Of a stretch of DNA of 64,000 nt, positions 36,601-48,751 are shown piece after piece. A program made the translations under genes and the position numbers. The notes under the pieces were generated by a model. The model did no database searches. It saw only the letters and a list, made by a program, of their open reading frames with translations, and had not been told where the DNA came from. The stretch is from Antitrichia curtipendula (Eukaryota; Streptophyta; Bryopsida; Hypnales; Leucodontaceae), in contig OX579637.1 of assembly GCA_951230915.1 (NCBI GenBank), forward strand, positions 24,490,001 through 24,554,000, read 5' to 3'. Position 1 is the first letter of the stretch. Each line of letters opens with the position of its first letter.

Positions 36601-37025
36601 TAACTATTTCTTCTAACTATTTTCAATTGAATTCTTATTATTCCATTTCCTACCCATAGTATATGGTTTTCATTTTGGTTTTCTATTTTTTCATCTATTG
36701 TCTATTGAATTTTCTATTTGATTGTACGTACTTTCATTATTTTTTATTTAATAATATTTTTTATTTAGTTTTATCATCATTTTATTGTTAGCCTAATTTG
36801 ATTATTCTATCAAATCTTGCTTAATGTCTTTTTAGTTTAATTTTCCTATTTTTTTCCTAGAATTTTTCCTTCATTTCTTAGAAATTGTATTTTCTAGCAT
36901 TTTGCCCTAATTTCGAGATATATGTATACCTACATAATGAAAAACTTTCCAATGGATGGTTGTAGGTCACTTTAGAATACTAATACTTCCAAACTTGTAA
37001 TATCATGCAAATTATTTATATATTC
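36601..37025. other. Very T-rich spacer
   Basis: TTTT/ATTT-rich low-complexity sequence. No gene seen. Confidence 0.4.
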
Positions 37026-37031
37026 TTTAAT

Positions 37032-37957
37032 CTAAAAAATAAACCAATATGATGGTTCACAATCTTGGCATGGAATATTGGTTTGATTTTGTTTTTTTGT
37101 TAACATGATGATATTTTCCACACATCTACTTCTTCGTGCCACTTCTAAAAACATTTTATTTGTTGGCATCATCATATCACACACATATTCTTTGTCTGAG
37201 AGTTCTACCAATCCAGCATCCAAAAGTTATTTGTACTTCAATGTCATTTTAAAAAACTGAGCCTACACAAACGTCTAAATACTAAATGATCATTTTCCAG
37301 CTAAATTTACATAAATTTGTCTATGTAATTTTCCATGTTAGTGAAATTAAAAGTAAAGCAAGCTTTGTACAAGAAAATGAATGCTCACACATTTCATGCC
37401 TCTACACTAATAAGTCCCATGCCCATGGCCATCTCTCCATCTTTGTCAATGGACAAAATTATTTTCCTTTTTGGAACCCCTTTGGTGGTGTTGGCATTAC
37501 CTTTGGCTACTAGTTGAAAAAGCTTGTACCATTGTCCTTTCTCAAAACAATAGATGCATCTTCAACCTCTTTCATTCCAACTAAACCACCTCTATTTACA
37601 TCATTAACTACAACATCTATAGAATGAGGTGATGTAACAATATATGGATTCTCTCTGCTAAAAATAACCCTCTTAATTTTTTTGGAGGCATCTTCCGTAT
37701 CCAAGTCTTGAATCATTGCTACCAACCATTTGTCCTTGCAAATCATCCATTACAAGCCACTCCACATTATATTGAGTTTTTTTCTTCTCAAGTGCTTGGT
37801 CCCAAGCTTGTTGATTATCATGCCGTGCCTTGGCATTTAGAATAGCCACTTTCTCACCCACTAGAGGCATAATGCTTTTTGCCTTCCAACTTGAAGCATT
37901 TGTCTCCAGATGGCCTTCAAGGCCAAATTTATTGTGTTGATGATCTACCAAGCACAC
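37032..37957 (-). pseudogene. Ty3/gypsy fragment 4 (RT start and upstream part)
   Basis: The 37223-37032 frame has AGLVELSDKEYV and a degraded KK and CGDYR-like stretch, which matches the start of gypsy RT. On the same strand upstream, 37957-37510 holds two overlapping open frames with charged, gag/pol-junction-like composition but no firm motif. Truncated on both sides. Confidence 0.5.
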
Positions 37958-40680
37958 TCAAAGAAACCAAACTATAGATGTGAGGTCCATGGCTTATCCA
38001 AGGCAATGATGCCATTGAGACTCTATCAGCCTAGACTTACAAGTGGTGTTGATAGGAAAGTCCATAGCATGTTCTCACTCTATAGCACATGGTTCCTTCA
38101 AATTCATAGAAGCAATATTAAACACCAAGCCTAGCCTCCCATTGAAGCATTCTTACATGGATGACTATAGCCAATGATAATTTCTTGTATCAATGCTTAG
38201 GTTGATTACCCCTCTCCTAATTTGTCATAAAAATATTTGTCCTTTAGTCAATTTATACAATGCAATGTATGAGGGATTTTCACCACAAGTAGTAAAAAAC
38301 ACCCCTAGAGTTGGCCGACAAGGAGTACATGGGACTCTAATCACATGCTCACAACACAGCTTCCAATCCTATAACCACAATATAAAATTTTAGACTTTAC
38401 ACACCAACATTTTTTCTCAACCTTCAAATCACTACACACTGACCACAACTATGACTTTACTATAGCTACATGGTGCATCTACAATTGATTTATCCCTTTT
38501 TTGCAAGTACTTTGATGGAGACCCTACCCTTATCCATTTATACACATTTGTACTCTTGCATGAGCGCTGAATTCAAGGCAATTTGATCCCATATCACAAC
38601 ATGTGCTATTAATGCAAACAAATTTGTCTTGAATTTGGGTGAAAGAAGGCCATTCTAGTCTTTGTAAACCTTAGTGATTAAATCATTGATTTGCATTTCA
38701 TATCATGCCATGGCATTACTAAGGGAACTAACTACAAATGGACATTGAGGACCCCTAAAGTGGCTAAGTTTTGCTCTGTTTCTACCTAGATTTGGCACCT
38801 ACTACTAAATGTACATTGAAATATTTCTTGGAAAAAATAAGATTTGAGCAAATTTTCTAGTTGAGACAAATAGATAGTAGCAGAATTGTGAACTCATCAA
38901 ATATATAGATGGCATTCATCTCATGCCAAGCATTTTTAGGATTAGCAAGATTTTTATCCAAGCCATTGGATCCTTGCTTTGGTGGCAAAATCTCCACTTT
39001 TGATGTCCCACCTCTTTCTTCCTACACTGCGTAGGGTTTAGTAGTCAGGATTTTCTACAGATCTTTTGCATCAGTCTTTGGCTTTGCAATTTTTCTAGAC
39101 TTTGCGTACAACATTGAATCTCTTTTGAATTAATTTGTTTCTACCAAATGCTAGTAGTACAGTTCAATTTTGGAGCACCATTTCAAAATCAAAGGTAGGT
39201 CACTGCTTTTTCCTTGCTGCTGTGATTTATGCACGTTTGAAACTTGAAAGACATGTGCATTTTTGAGAGGTTGGTACATTCATTCCAATTCTGAAACGGA
39301 GGCTCTTCATATTTAAGTGTGCTTGGAAATGGGTGCAATGGACGATTGGCGTGTCTCTCAAGTTGGTGAATTGGTGGCCTTGCAAAAATCAATAAGTCTG
39401 ACATCAGATCTGCAAAGTATATGTAATTATCATTGTCGAGGTACAAAAGCATTGCTGTGTTTTTGAGCTTCAACGCGCTTTTTTGTTCTTTTATTTCTCT
39501 ATGCAATTGGGCATTCTCTCTCTCTTTGACTTGAATTTCATTTCCAATTCCTTTTCGGCTAAAGACATTAGTTGCGTGGTACAGTTGAATTATTTGTGTA
39601 CTCCATTTTTTTTTAATTTGTGCTTATTCTTGCTTGCGTCCTTGCATGCTTGTGGTTCTCCTCTTAGATTTTGGTGTAGGTGAAGGTTTGAGCATTCCCA
39701 ATGGCACTCAAACTCAAATTGTCAAAAAACTTTAGAGTGTAAACTTTTGGCTCTTCAAGAAATTTTCAAGATTTGGGAAAGTATCTGCTTGTTGGTGCAG
39801 CAAAAGCTCCAACTTTTGCATTGAAGGTTGGTTTAGTGGAGGACGTGATGCATGTCTCCCAAACATGCTTGTCCGACTTGACTAGAACCTTGCTTTCTAT
39901 CTTAGTTTGAGGTGATAATGGTTTCACTGGAGCGTCCCAACCCTGAAATTGCAAGCAAAGAAAATTGGAAATGTGCATTGAAGGAAAAAAAGGTGGCCCT
40001 AAGTATCATCATAAGCCATTGGCAGGAGGCTTAGGCATATTGATTCACCTAGGATAAAGGCAAGTTTGATGCTACTAGAAATTTGATGGAGGCTGTATGC
40101 AAGAGCTGCACCACAGTCAGTGGAAGGAAAAAGATTATGGTCTCCAAAAGAGACAACCTAAAGAAACATAAAGGAAAAAGAACTTGCAAAGTTGATGGGG
40201 AACCATTTTTCCATCTCCAAAAAGATGAGACTTTATGTCAAAATTGACTACAAGCATTTACAGTTTAACAAGTTGTAGGCTAGGTGGAAGTTGACCAGCA
40301 CAGTTGTTGAGCAATTCCTTGTTGGCTTGGACTACGAAGCCAAGTGGAAGGGAGTTTAATTTTCAACGTTATTTCAAGTTTTGCATTCTAGTCATCCCAC
40401 GTGCAATTATAAAAGAGAGCAATACTTATTGCGGCACTTGAGAGTAAAAAATGTTCTTTGAAAACACTAGTACAAGACTAAGGAGGGCTCACGCAAGAAC
40501 AAATTGCAAGTAAAATGGTTTCCTTTGGGGCAGATGGAGTGAATACACTTCAAGGACCGAAAACTAAGGTCTCCACTCTAATTCTCAAGAAATAGACTCC
40601 TTTTTGCTTAGGAGCTAGTTGTGTAAGCCACCAAATTAGCTTGGTAGTGAAAACGTTATCTAACTACCCCATATTGTCCC
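37958..40680. other. Non-coding stretch with one shared repeat
   Basis: The only repeat I recognise is at about 38264-38345 (see 32241-33189). Short open frames (for example 39189-39506 on the minus strand) have no motif. The translation at 40200-40400 is suggestive of an old protein but is not recognisable. Confidence 0.35.
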
Positions 40681-40689
40681 ACTTCGAGG

Positions 40690-42160
40690 CCCTCTAGTAG
40701 TCACTATGTTCCTATTTTTGCCATAGTTACAAAAAATACATTGAGTTGCAGAAGCTTGTAGATTTCAAGGACACTAAAGGTAATAAGATGATGAAGAATG
40801 ATGAAGCACATTGGATTTCAATGCATAGCCTAGCCCAACCTATAATGTTTGAGTACAAGATGTTATTGGTCAAAAAGGGCCTTGACATGTCCTCCCTTAT
40901 TGGCCAAAAACTTGACTTTGCTTTCGCCAACAACTTCAACTACCTTTCTGACATAGAAGTGTTACTATCCCTGGCCTGTTTCATTCCAATGCTCAATGCC
41001 GTGCACTTCTTAATCAAACTTTTGCAGTCTCATGACATATTTATATGTGACTTCATACAATTCATTAAGGTATGCCAAGTGGACTTGGCCACTATGTTTG
41101 TGGTCACAAATACTACCTTCATGACAATAGAATTCTAGTGGTACCAGGAGTTGATCTCCCTATCTTGTATTGAAATCCCAATGGAGTGGAAGCAAATGCC
41201 ACATGGTGGTGTTCTACACCTTTACTTTAACTTTGGCATTACTAAGGAATTTTCTTGATGCCATTGCAAGCTGATGGAGGAGCACCTGTTTGTGACTACG
41301 GAGGACTTTGAATGTATGGGGGCCAATATACAACAAAAAATTACAGGTATGGTGATTTTGCTTTGCAATTTGTTTATTTTTTAAATTTATTTTAGGAATA
41401 CAAACTTTTTCCTGGATCTTCCTAAAAGCTCTTTTTGGTTGTAGAATGCTCCTGCTTATGCTTTGGTGTTTGAGTCTACCATATCGGGTTCAACCTAGCT
41501 TGTAGGATTCACGCTTTGCTCTCGGCAATATAGGTATGACAAGTATCGGAAGTTTAGGGTTTCCTGTGCTTTTTTAGTTTCATTTTTTTTGGTTTTGTGT
41601 CTCTATTTTGTGCAATAAGGCTTGTAGAACTTGTTTCCACCTTAAATTTCTTTTTTTTCTTTCTTTGTTTGTGTGGCTTTGCTTTTGAGGGGACATTTGG
41701 TATTTTAGAGGCTTTCACTTTTTCATAATGTAGGTGGAATTATTTGTATATTTTAATTCAATTTTGTGAACACATTTGCTATAGACCACCTGCGTTCATT
41801 AACGTGAGTAACTCTTGCAATCTGGCAAAGATTGCTTAGTCATTCTTGGATGAATTAGGCAGGGGCATCCTAATAATTATGTTGTGGTGGAGCCTTTTAC
41901 AGTTGCGGCATTTGAAAAAGCTCATTATTGAGCACTTTGAATCTGTCAAAATTGGTTATTGATTGGTGTTCAGATTGATGGAAGATGAGTAGTGCTTTAC
42001 AACATTGAAATTCTTAAAGTCATGCCAGAGGAACAAATTGGGCAAACACCTACCACTAGTAATGCACACGTTTGGCCAAAAAATATATACTTTGGAGAAT
42101 TTTTCATACAAGGTTGCTATTGGGTCATGGAAGAAAAGAGCTAAAGTTGGCCAACATAGA
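40690..42160 (+). pseudogene. Unrecognised, probably transposase-derived pseudogene
   Basis: The clearest part is 40722-41136: KYIELQKLVDFKDTKGNK, then AHWISMHSLAQPIMFEYKML and DIEVLLSLACFIPMLNAVHF with IFICDFIQFIKVCQVDL. It continues past a TAG at 41136-41138 in phase to about 41260. A second block at about 41985-42150 reads FTTLKFLKSCQRNKLGKHL and TLENFSYKVAIGSWKK, reminiscent of the C-terminal part of BED/hAT-like plant transposases (SFLKSK-RN-L pattern). The overall pattern (RW/HW-S, helical core, FTTL-K-RN tail) suggests a hAT-like transposase different from copies A-C. I cannot name it. The 19-kb hAT element is inserted just after it. Confidence 0.45.
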
Positions 42161-42234
42161 AGTGTTTGATGTTTTAGTATCCTCCCCCTTTAAAAAAAAA
42201 CTTACTTTTCATGAGATTTTGTTGGCTTTTGGGC

Positions 42235-42242
42235 ATCACGAC
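42235..42242. repeat. Target-site duplication, left (ATCACGAC)
   Basis: Identical to 61234-61241, immediately outside the terminal repeats of the large hAT element. Eight bases is the standard hAT duplication length. Confidence 0.88.
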
Positions 42243-42530
42243 CAGGGTTGTCATAGTGGACGGACGTCCGATTCGCCCGTCCGATAGAGGTCTCGCCCGT
42301 CCGATAGAGGTCTCGCCCGTCCGATAAGGTCAATACTAAGTTGACTTTCTAGCATTGAAAAAACAGGTGATGTGGTTGCCACTTTGACCCAACTAGCTGC
42401 CAAATAGGATCCAGGGCACAGACGTTATTGGTAGGGGCACGGACGAAAGCCAGGGCACGGATGGAAGTCAGGGCACAGATGTCAGACAAGGCGTGGACGG
42501 AAGCCAAGGCGCGGACGTTTTTTGCTAGAA
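42243..42530. repeat. Left TIR and subterminal array of the large hAT element
   Basis: After the terminal repeat comes a 20-bp unit (CCGATAGAGGTCTCGCCCGT) repeated two to three times at about 42267-42330. At 42418-42515 follows a looser array of CACGGACG / GCGGACG phrases. Probably transposase-binding sites by analogy with other hAT elements. Confidence 0.78.
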
Positions 42531-42832
42531 CAATCTCACTATTGGAATTAATGCATTTTCATTCCATATAAAAGATATTAATATTTTAGATTTTCCTACT
42601 ATCTCCTACCTACTTCTACTTAACATTTTTTTTAATAATAAACATGAAGCTTTTTTGAATTTTCTATTTTTTGCTAGACTCTCAATTCAATTTTCCATTG
42701 TAAAGATTTAAAGCTCAAAACTTATTAGTGCAAAAATTTAAAGTTTAAAATGTTCAAAATCAAAACATCTAGTTGCACAATGTACTGAAAAACTAATTTT
42801 TTGTAAATTTAAAGGTAAAGAGGACAAACCTT

Positions 42833-43035
42833 CACTACAAGAGAAAGGGGTGTTTTAAGTAGTGTCCTAGACATCACGTCTTTTAAGTAACGTCTTTTAA
42901 ATAAGGTTTTAAGTGAAATTTTACTTAAAAGACTGTTTTTTTAGTAAAAATTTACTTAAAACCTTATTTAAAAGACGTTACTTAAAAGACGTGATGTCTA
43001 GGACACTACTTAAAACACCCCTTTCTCTTGTAGTG
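42833..43035. mobile_element. 203-bp CACTA-type foldback MITE
   Basis: Begins CACTACAAGAGAAAGGGGTG and ends with the exact complement. The two arms of about 80 bp are almost perfectly complementary around a small centre near 42935. The flanking 3 bp are CTT on both sides (42830-42832 and 43036-43038), the duplication length of CACTA elements. Open frames across it are artefacts of the palindrome. Confidence 0.9.
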
Positions 43036-43069
43036 CTTGCTCCGTGGACCCGAATTTTTTCTCCTTGTA

Positions 43070-43094
43070 GGCGAATGAATTTAATTCATTCGCC
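43070..43094. repeat. 25-bp perfect palindrome
   Basis: GGCGAATGAATT, one central T, then AATTCATTCGCC. It lies just after the foldback MITE. Function unknown. Confidence 0.6.
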
Positions 43095-43106
43095 ATTAAC
43101 GAGCAC

Positions 43107-43365
43107 TAAAGAGGCCCTCATTCAATTGAATCATATTTTTTTCCATTCTAGGCAAAAAGATAATAATTTCTTTTGAATTTATAAGTAATAAGTGATAACT
43201 TCCAACAAGGGGGGACCCTTGTTCACGTGAACCACATTTTCTGAAATTAGACACAAATTCAAGTAATTTTTTGGGAATGAAAGGGGGCCCTTGTTCAATC
43301 AAACCATTTTTTTTCCATTGTGAATTTCAAAGTAAAGGTAAGGGGGCCCTTGTTGGCTTGCTCAC
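43107..43365. repeat. Degenerate repeats of GGGGGCCCTTGTTCA type
   Basis: Four related phrases (near 43110, 43208, 43284 and 43340) built around GGGCCCTTGTTC followed by an A/T-rich ACCATTTTTTTTCCATT-like segment, with irregular spacing of about 60-100 bp. No coding content. Confidence 0.45.
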
Positions 43366-43800
43366 TCACTTACTGCTTCACTCAGACCCGCTTTTTGTTG
43401 GAAGCTTGGTGAATTAAAACGGTTAGGAATTCACTTCATTTTCATATTGAAGATTATTATATATTTCAAAGTAATTCCTTCCTACATCTTACGGGCTACG
43501 GGCTACAATTCTTTCAAAATTTTAAAGTGACCATTGCATCTACCATATGCCCATGCTCTTCTGAATTCAAAGTTGTTTGCTTACTCAACATTCTTAAATT
43601 CAAAAAAGTCATACAATTGCCATAATGGAAGAAAGACCAAATTCTATATTACAAAATTTTTACCATACATTTGTGTCTTTATGTAGCAATTGCAAAATAC
43701 ATATACTCTTCTAAGTACAAAAGTGTGGTCTTCCTATAAAATTGTCACATACTAAACCTGAAAAAGTACAAACTATATACTATATACGATAATAACAATC
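43366..43800. other. 3' flank of the kinase gene
   Basis: AT-rich, no gene. It follows the stop of the minus-strand kinase gene and may hold its 3' untranslated region. Confidence 0.35.
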
Positions 43801-43809
43801 AGGCATAGT

Positions 43810-45359
43810 CTAACAATGAGGTGCCTTCCTCAAAGTGTCTAGAACGTCAAGTACAGACGCCCTCTCGCCTACATCTACTTTCTGGAGGCTCAACAGCTTA
43901 GTCCTCAAATTCTGATACTGCTCTGGGTTTTTTGTCGTAAAATACTTGGAATCCCATTCTTCTTTCCAAATTTGATATGCTATCCACCCCGTTGCATATG
44001 CATCAGCAGCCATGGAATACACCTTCTTTTTTTGCATGACTTCAAGCAAGGTCTCTGACCCCTTCTCTCCGTACACGTAGAACAATTCGGGGGCTGCATA
44101 TTTTCGTTGATTTTTTTCCCGTTCAAGCTCTTCCATGGTTTGATAACCATACCTTGATGGTTCCTTCTCTAAACTCGACCAGAAAGCCCCCAGTCGCAAA
44201 TCTCTGTGTATACTATGTTCTCTTTCCATTCATCAAAATGGAGCAAAATGTTGGATGGAGTAACGTCATTGTGTAAATATTGTGCTTCATGGCATTTTTC
44301 TACTGTGACAAGCAATGATATAGCCAAGTTCACGTGATTTTTGCGATAAGTTGCAATCCAATTGAGTTCTTCTTGCGTCAAACTTGTATCATGTTGTCTC
44401 GTGATGTCATCCACCTCCAATGATTCGCTCACTTTTAAGTTGTACTTGGCTAAAAAAGAAATTAAAGAGCCTCCATTCCACCATAGCGTGTAGTCTTCTA
44501 TTGTTTTAGGATGGATGTACGCAAGTCTTATGATACCAGGATGTATCACTGGACACCCCCGCGCCTCATTCACAATATCTTGGCGCTTCTCCTTCTCATT
44601 TGAGGTCTTTAAAGTCTTTCCGGCGAAGCAAATCCAACTGTGAATGCTTTGTAGTCTTGTCAGCACCACCTTCCTCACAGTCCCATATGATCCAGTTGCG
44701 GTCTGATTTGGCATGGGATTCACTTTCACGCAACTTTCCAGCCACTTGAATGTTCCGCTAACGCAATGAGCTCGTATTTGGTCTTCAAGCATCGCTTTCC
44801 ATGGTGCTTGTTTTTTTCTACGGGAAGAAGAAGATTGTTGGGAGAACTATTGAATCTGGATCAATCTCGAAGCAAACTCCTTGTCATGTGTGTCCCAATC
44901 ACTACCATCCTCATTTTTCTTTGTGTGATAACATCAATATGCCACAATATTGGTGGTCAACTGCGACACTTGTTTATCCAACCACTCAGAGTGCAACCAG
45001 TAATCCTGATAATTGTTGAATCGCTCTGATGCTCTAAATTTGGTCTCCAACTCTCGCCACACTTCACTAGTCAAGTTGTGGTATCCTTCTTTGTTGTAGT
45101 TCACGTATTCTCTGGACATCATTCCAGAGCTTCGTTGTTTGTGAAATATTACCGCTATTACTCTAGCCTCGAGCACATATTCAAGGAGGGGCATGTCTGG
45201 ATTAGGTTGATTTTTGCTCTTCGACATGTTGGATGATGAGGGATTGGATGACCTTGAAGCCACTAATACGTTTGATGTTGGAGGTACTACCTCAAAATTT
45301 GCATCCAAGTCTTCAAATACCGACCGGTGACCCGATGACTCACCCCCTACTCTTGCCAT
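43810..45359 (-). pseudogene. Variant protein kinase gene carried by the hAT element
   Basis: Start chosen at the ATG 45357-45359 (MARVGGESSG). The first ~185 codons form an unrecognised N-terminal region, Ser/Asn-rich then WRELETKFRASERF and YWLHSEWLDK. The kinase domain follows: glycine loop ATGSYGTV (about 44690), Lys in FAGKTLK (about 44615), catalytic loop HNDVTPSNILL (about 44270-44240), DWG in CDWGLSGR (about 44190), YAAPELF (about 44100) and DAYATGWIAYQIW for the helix-F Asp. Asp, Asn and Lys needed for catalysis are present, but HRD is HND and DFG is DWG. Breaks: TGA at 44931-44933, TAG at 44847-44849, and a frameshift near 44175 just after DWG. It is transcribed away from the RING gene. 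The role within the element is unknown. Confidence 0.78.
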
Positions 45360-45383
45360 TGTACAATCTTTTAGAACCACCAA

Positions 45384-45813
45384 AACTCTGGAAAAAATAA
45401 AAAAAAACAGGTGTTATATGTGGGCCAAGCCCGACCACTTATCAAACTCACGTCTAAAGGTCACTTTTGCAAACAAAGGTATGAGGCGTAGGGCGTGGAC
45501 TTGGCAAAGACAAATGGGGGGCCATTGAGGTTTTATAGTCCTACGTTCGCGCACTGGCAAAGATAGGGCACGGACGTCCCCGCGTCAGCTCAAGGGACGC
45601 GTGCTGGCCCCTGTGTCGTTCGCGTCCCCGAGTCGGGATGCGGACGCGTCCGTGTCTTGGCTCGGAAACGTCCCCGAGTATATAAAGGTGTCCCCGCCTT
45701 ATTTGTCCCCACCCTACATATTCCAGATCTTCCACCTCTTCATTGAGCTGGTCGTTGGCATTGTGCAGGGTGACTTATTTTGACATACCGAGTTTTTGCC
45801 TTTCTTTTTCACG
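45384..45813. promoter_or_regulatory. Divergent intergenic region with CGTCC array and TATA box
   Basis: It separates the kinase (minus) and RING (plus) genes. A GC-rich array of GGACGTCCCCGCG-like phrases covers about 45545-45690. TATATAAA at 45679-45686 points toward the RING gene, 128 bp before its ATG. The same arrangement (CGTCC array, TATAAA, 200-odd bp, ATG) precedes the transposase at 52745-53169, so the two genes may share transposase- or host-dependent control. This is inference from sequence layout. Confidence 0.6.
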
Positions 45814-48087
45814 ATGGCGACACCACCGAGTAGTAACAAAGAAGAAAGAGACGGTGCCCGATAAAGGCCGGGAAAGATACATCCAAAGAGATTACATATA
45901 CTTTGAAATCCCAACAAACTTGCATTTAGAGGTTGGAATGAAGTACCTGACCCATGGAGTATTGAGACTTGCACCACTTACATCGAATGGTGCCACATTG
46001 ACAAGGCCTTCCCGGAAGAGCGGCACAACCATCACCGCCGGTTCCATAAAGTGAACTTGAAATACTGCATCAATGAGGCCTTCAAACAACGATGCATTGA
46101 AGTATGTCAGGTGTTGTACAACAAACCCAATATAAGAAGGAATGAAGTCCACCTTTTCACTGCACAAGGTGTGCATGCGGAGGTCAAATTGAACAAGCGG
46201 GTGGATTGGTCCACCTTGAAGAAGACGCCATCTAAGATCAAAATACCGAGACCATGCAATGGAATAACTGCCAAGGGGGTTATGAGGTATTTTGAAGGAG
46301 GGCTGGGCAGGTTCAACACACGTATTGAATCACCCGACACTTATGAGACAGCAGACTCTACAACAGACAATGACTCTGATGGGACTCATAAACCAAAGGT
46401 ATTAACCCATAGAAGAAAACAACTTGCAAAAAGGCGGAGGGCTCAGCATGCAGTTCATGAAGAAATTCCGGAGCAAGGTGCTCATGTGCAATTCTATGGC
46501 CCTGAAGAACCAGTGGTTGGAGTTCCTGCGGGACAGGTCCAAGCACCTGATGAATCAACTATTAGAATTGTTGATGTCATGACTGCTGCAGAAGACATAC
46601 AGAGCTTGAGGGTGCAGTTACAAGACATAGGTGTTGAAATGTATGCTCTGTATGAAGATGTGGGCAACTTTAGGAAAGAAATCAAGCACAAAGACAAAGT
46701 AATTGCTCAACAAGCACATGAGATAGAGGAGCTTCGGCAATCTCTACAAGCAGCACAAATGATGAACGGAGGTCAGGATCCACGAGGACACGCAGAAGGA
46801 CCTCCTCGCGATTCTCAGATTCTGGTGCAAAATGTGCACGATGCTGCTACCATATCTACAGAAGAAGATTCATTGGCCTTTCCCGAACTTCGTACGACCG
46901 CCAACGCACCAATGCAAACTGAAGTTGAAAGCATGGTTATGGACAATAGCTCTGAGCTGAACGACTTGCGAGTGGAAAACCAAAAATTAAAAAGTCGTTT
47001 GCATGCGTTGGTGGAGCAAAACTACCAATGGAAGTTGGCATGCGTGTTCACTGTCAACAAAACCCGACAATTGGTAGTTGAATTTAAGAAAATGAACCAC
47101 AGCTACAGTCAACACAATCAAGAAAGGGTGTTTGGCTTGACTTCATGGGCCCTTGTGGATGATCTTTTCACTCCCAACATGGAAACCATCGAGCTTGATG
47201 GAGTTGATGGTGAAAAAAGTCAAAAAACAATCATTGATTGGTTCCAAGAAGGGTGGGATTACAAAAATCAGTTTGGGTCAAAATTCAAGTACAAAAGGGA
47301 GCTGTTGTTGGAGTGGCCAAATCCTTCAAGTTTTGGGCACGATGGGACCGTATGCCCCATTTGTATAAATCCATTTGGCCCTGAAGGTGGAATGCACTTG
47401 GACACGTGCAACCACTTGTACCACCCATTCTGCCTCATTAGTTTCATGATTATCCGTCGTCAATGCACATTGTGCAAGGCTCCTTTCCACGAGCGCTTGT
47501 ACAAATTGTTTGGCTTGATCCAATACATGCCACCACATTGGAAATTCCATATCTTGAATGCTTCTGATCACTATAATATGTGGGGAATAGACTTGGTGTG
47601 GAGCTGAAAATTACAAATGACATCATTGGACAAGACACAAGTCGGTGTTGAAATTGGTTGGAAGAGTGACCCAGATCAAATTGTCCAAGTTTGCCACCAT
47701 TTGATTCCAATGAAAGACAGGCAGAGCCAAGGACGACGGAATTTTTTCTTCCAATGCTTCAATGGACATTGGGACGAGGTTGAAAAGAAGTTTCAATTTG
47801 GACCTCACTCCAGGTGTTGGTTGTGGGGCGTTGATGGAGTCTGTGTCACCGATGACGATGGGGTTGGAATTGGGGAGGACCCTGACATGCCCAATCCGGC
47901 AGAGCTTGCTCAATTATCGGAATCTGAGTAGAGGGAAACTTTCAGAAACGAAGGGCTAGATTTCCTCCTTGAGCACCATACCCCGGATACACGCCAAGCG
48001 CTAGAGAGCCTCAAGCAGTCGCAAATTATGAAGGCCATTTTGCAAAAAAGACGGACGAGCGAGGAGAACTTGGTCTGCGATTTGTAG
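45814..48087 (+). pseudogene. Coiled-coil / RING-H2 protein, copy B (full length, four internal stops)
   Basis: One phase throughout, 757 codons from ATG 45814 (MATPPSSNKEE) to TAG 48085-48087. Internal stops: TAA 45862-45864, TGA 45904-45906, TGA 47605-47607, TAG 47929-47931. Layout: basic N-terminal domain of about 180 residues (WCHIDKAFPEERHNHHRRFHK, CIEVCQVLYNKP), a basic linker (HRRKQLAKRRRA), coiled coil around residues 259-315, conserved FGLTSW block, then a RING-H2 finger from residue 514 (CPIC, T-C-N-H-L-Y-H-P-F-C, C-T-L-C). All eight ligands are present. A C-terminal domain with FNGHWDEV and a Leu-rich end (ALESLKQS) follows. The last two blocks match the gene at 6449-8098. An E3 ligase role is likely from the RING type; partners are unknown. 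The basic linker could be a nuclear signal. Confidence 0.85.
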
Positions 48088-48747
48088 ACTTCAAGTAGGC
48101 TCCGTTGAAGATTTTCCCATGCAGCACGGCACACACGACAATGAGGCTGGACCCAGTGGCATTGCAAATAGTCCAATGAACATCGATTAAGTGCATTTTC
48201 TAGTGTGGTAATTACTAATTAGCAAATCATATTTTGTGTATATACTTAGGCACTTACCATTACCGATGCTTATAGAATTGCTACTTCGGTAGTTTGGTTT
48301 CTTGAATAGTATTAGGCAAAGACTTGTGGATATGCATATTTTCTTATGGAAAACGCGCTATATGCTTTTCCAGTTTTGTACTACATGATGCATATGAAAT
48401 ACATATATTGATAAATGATTATTGAATTGTTGAATTCCTTTGCATGATGCATGTATAATTCCTTGACTAAGAACTTCTTGAGTGATAAGTTTATAAACTT
48501 TATGATTATCAACATTTCAATGTGAGAAGTATCTTAACTATTTTTAAAAAGTTACAAAATGTAGTGTAATAGAAAAAAGAAAGCAGACATAATTTTTTTT
48601 AAATGAACAGAATAGTAGGGATGCAAAATCTATATTCTTGGACATCCCTAATCATTATTTTGTACAAACAAAGTGGTTACAGCCCAAAAAACAATTTGAA
48701 TTTGGATTTTGAGGAAGTTCCTGAATTAAAATTTTAATTTGGTGCAA
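48088..48747. other. 3' flank of RING copy B
   Basis: AT-rich, no coding signal. It ends at the TTAA of the next element. Confidence 0.4.
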
Positions 48748-48751
48748 TTAA

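Noticed and set aside
42913..43176. 87-codon open frame
   Set aside because: It spans the foldback MITE palindrome; no protein similarity.
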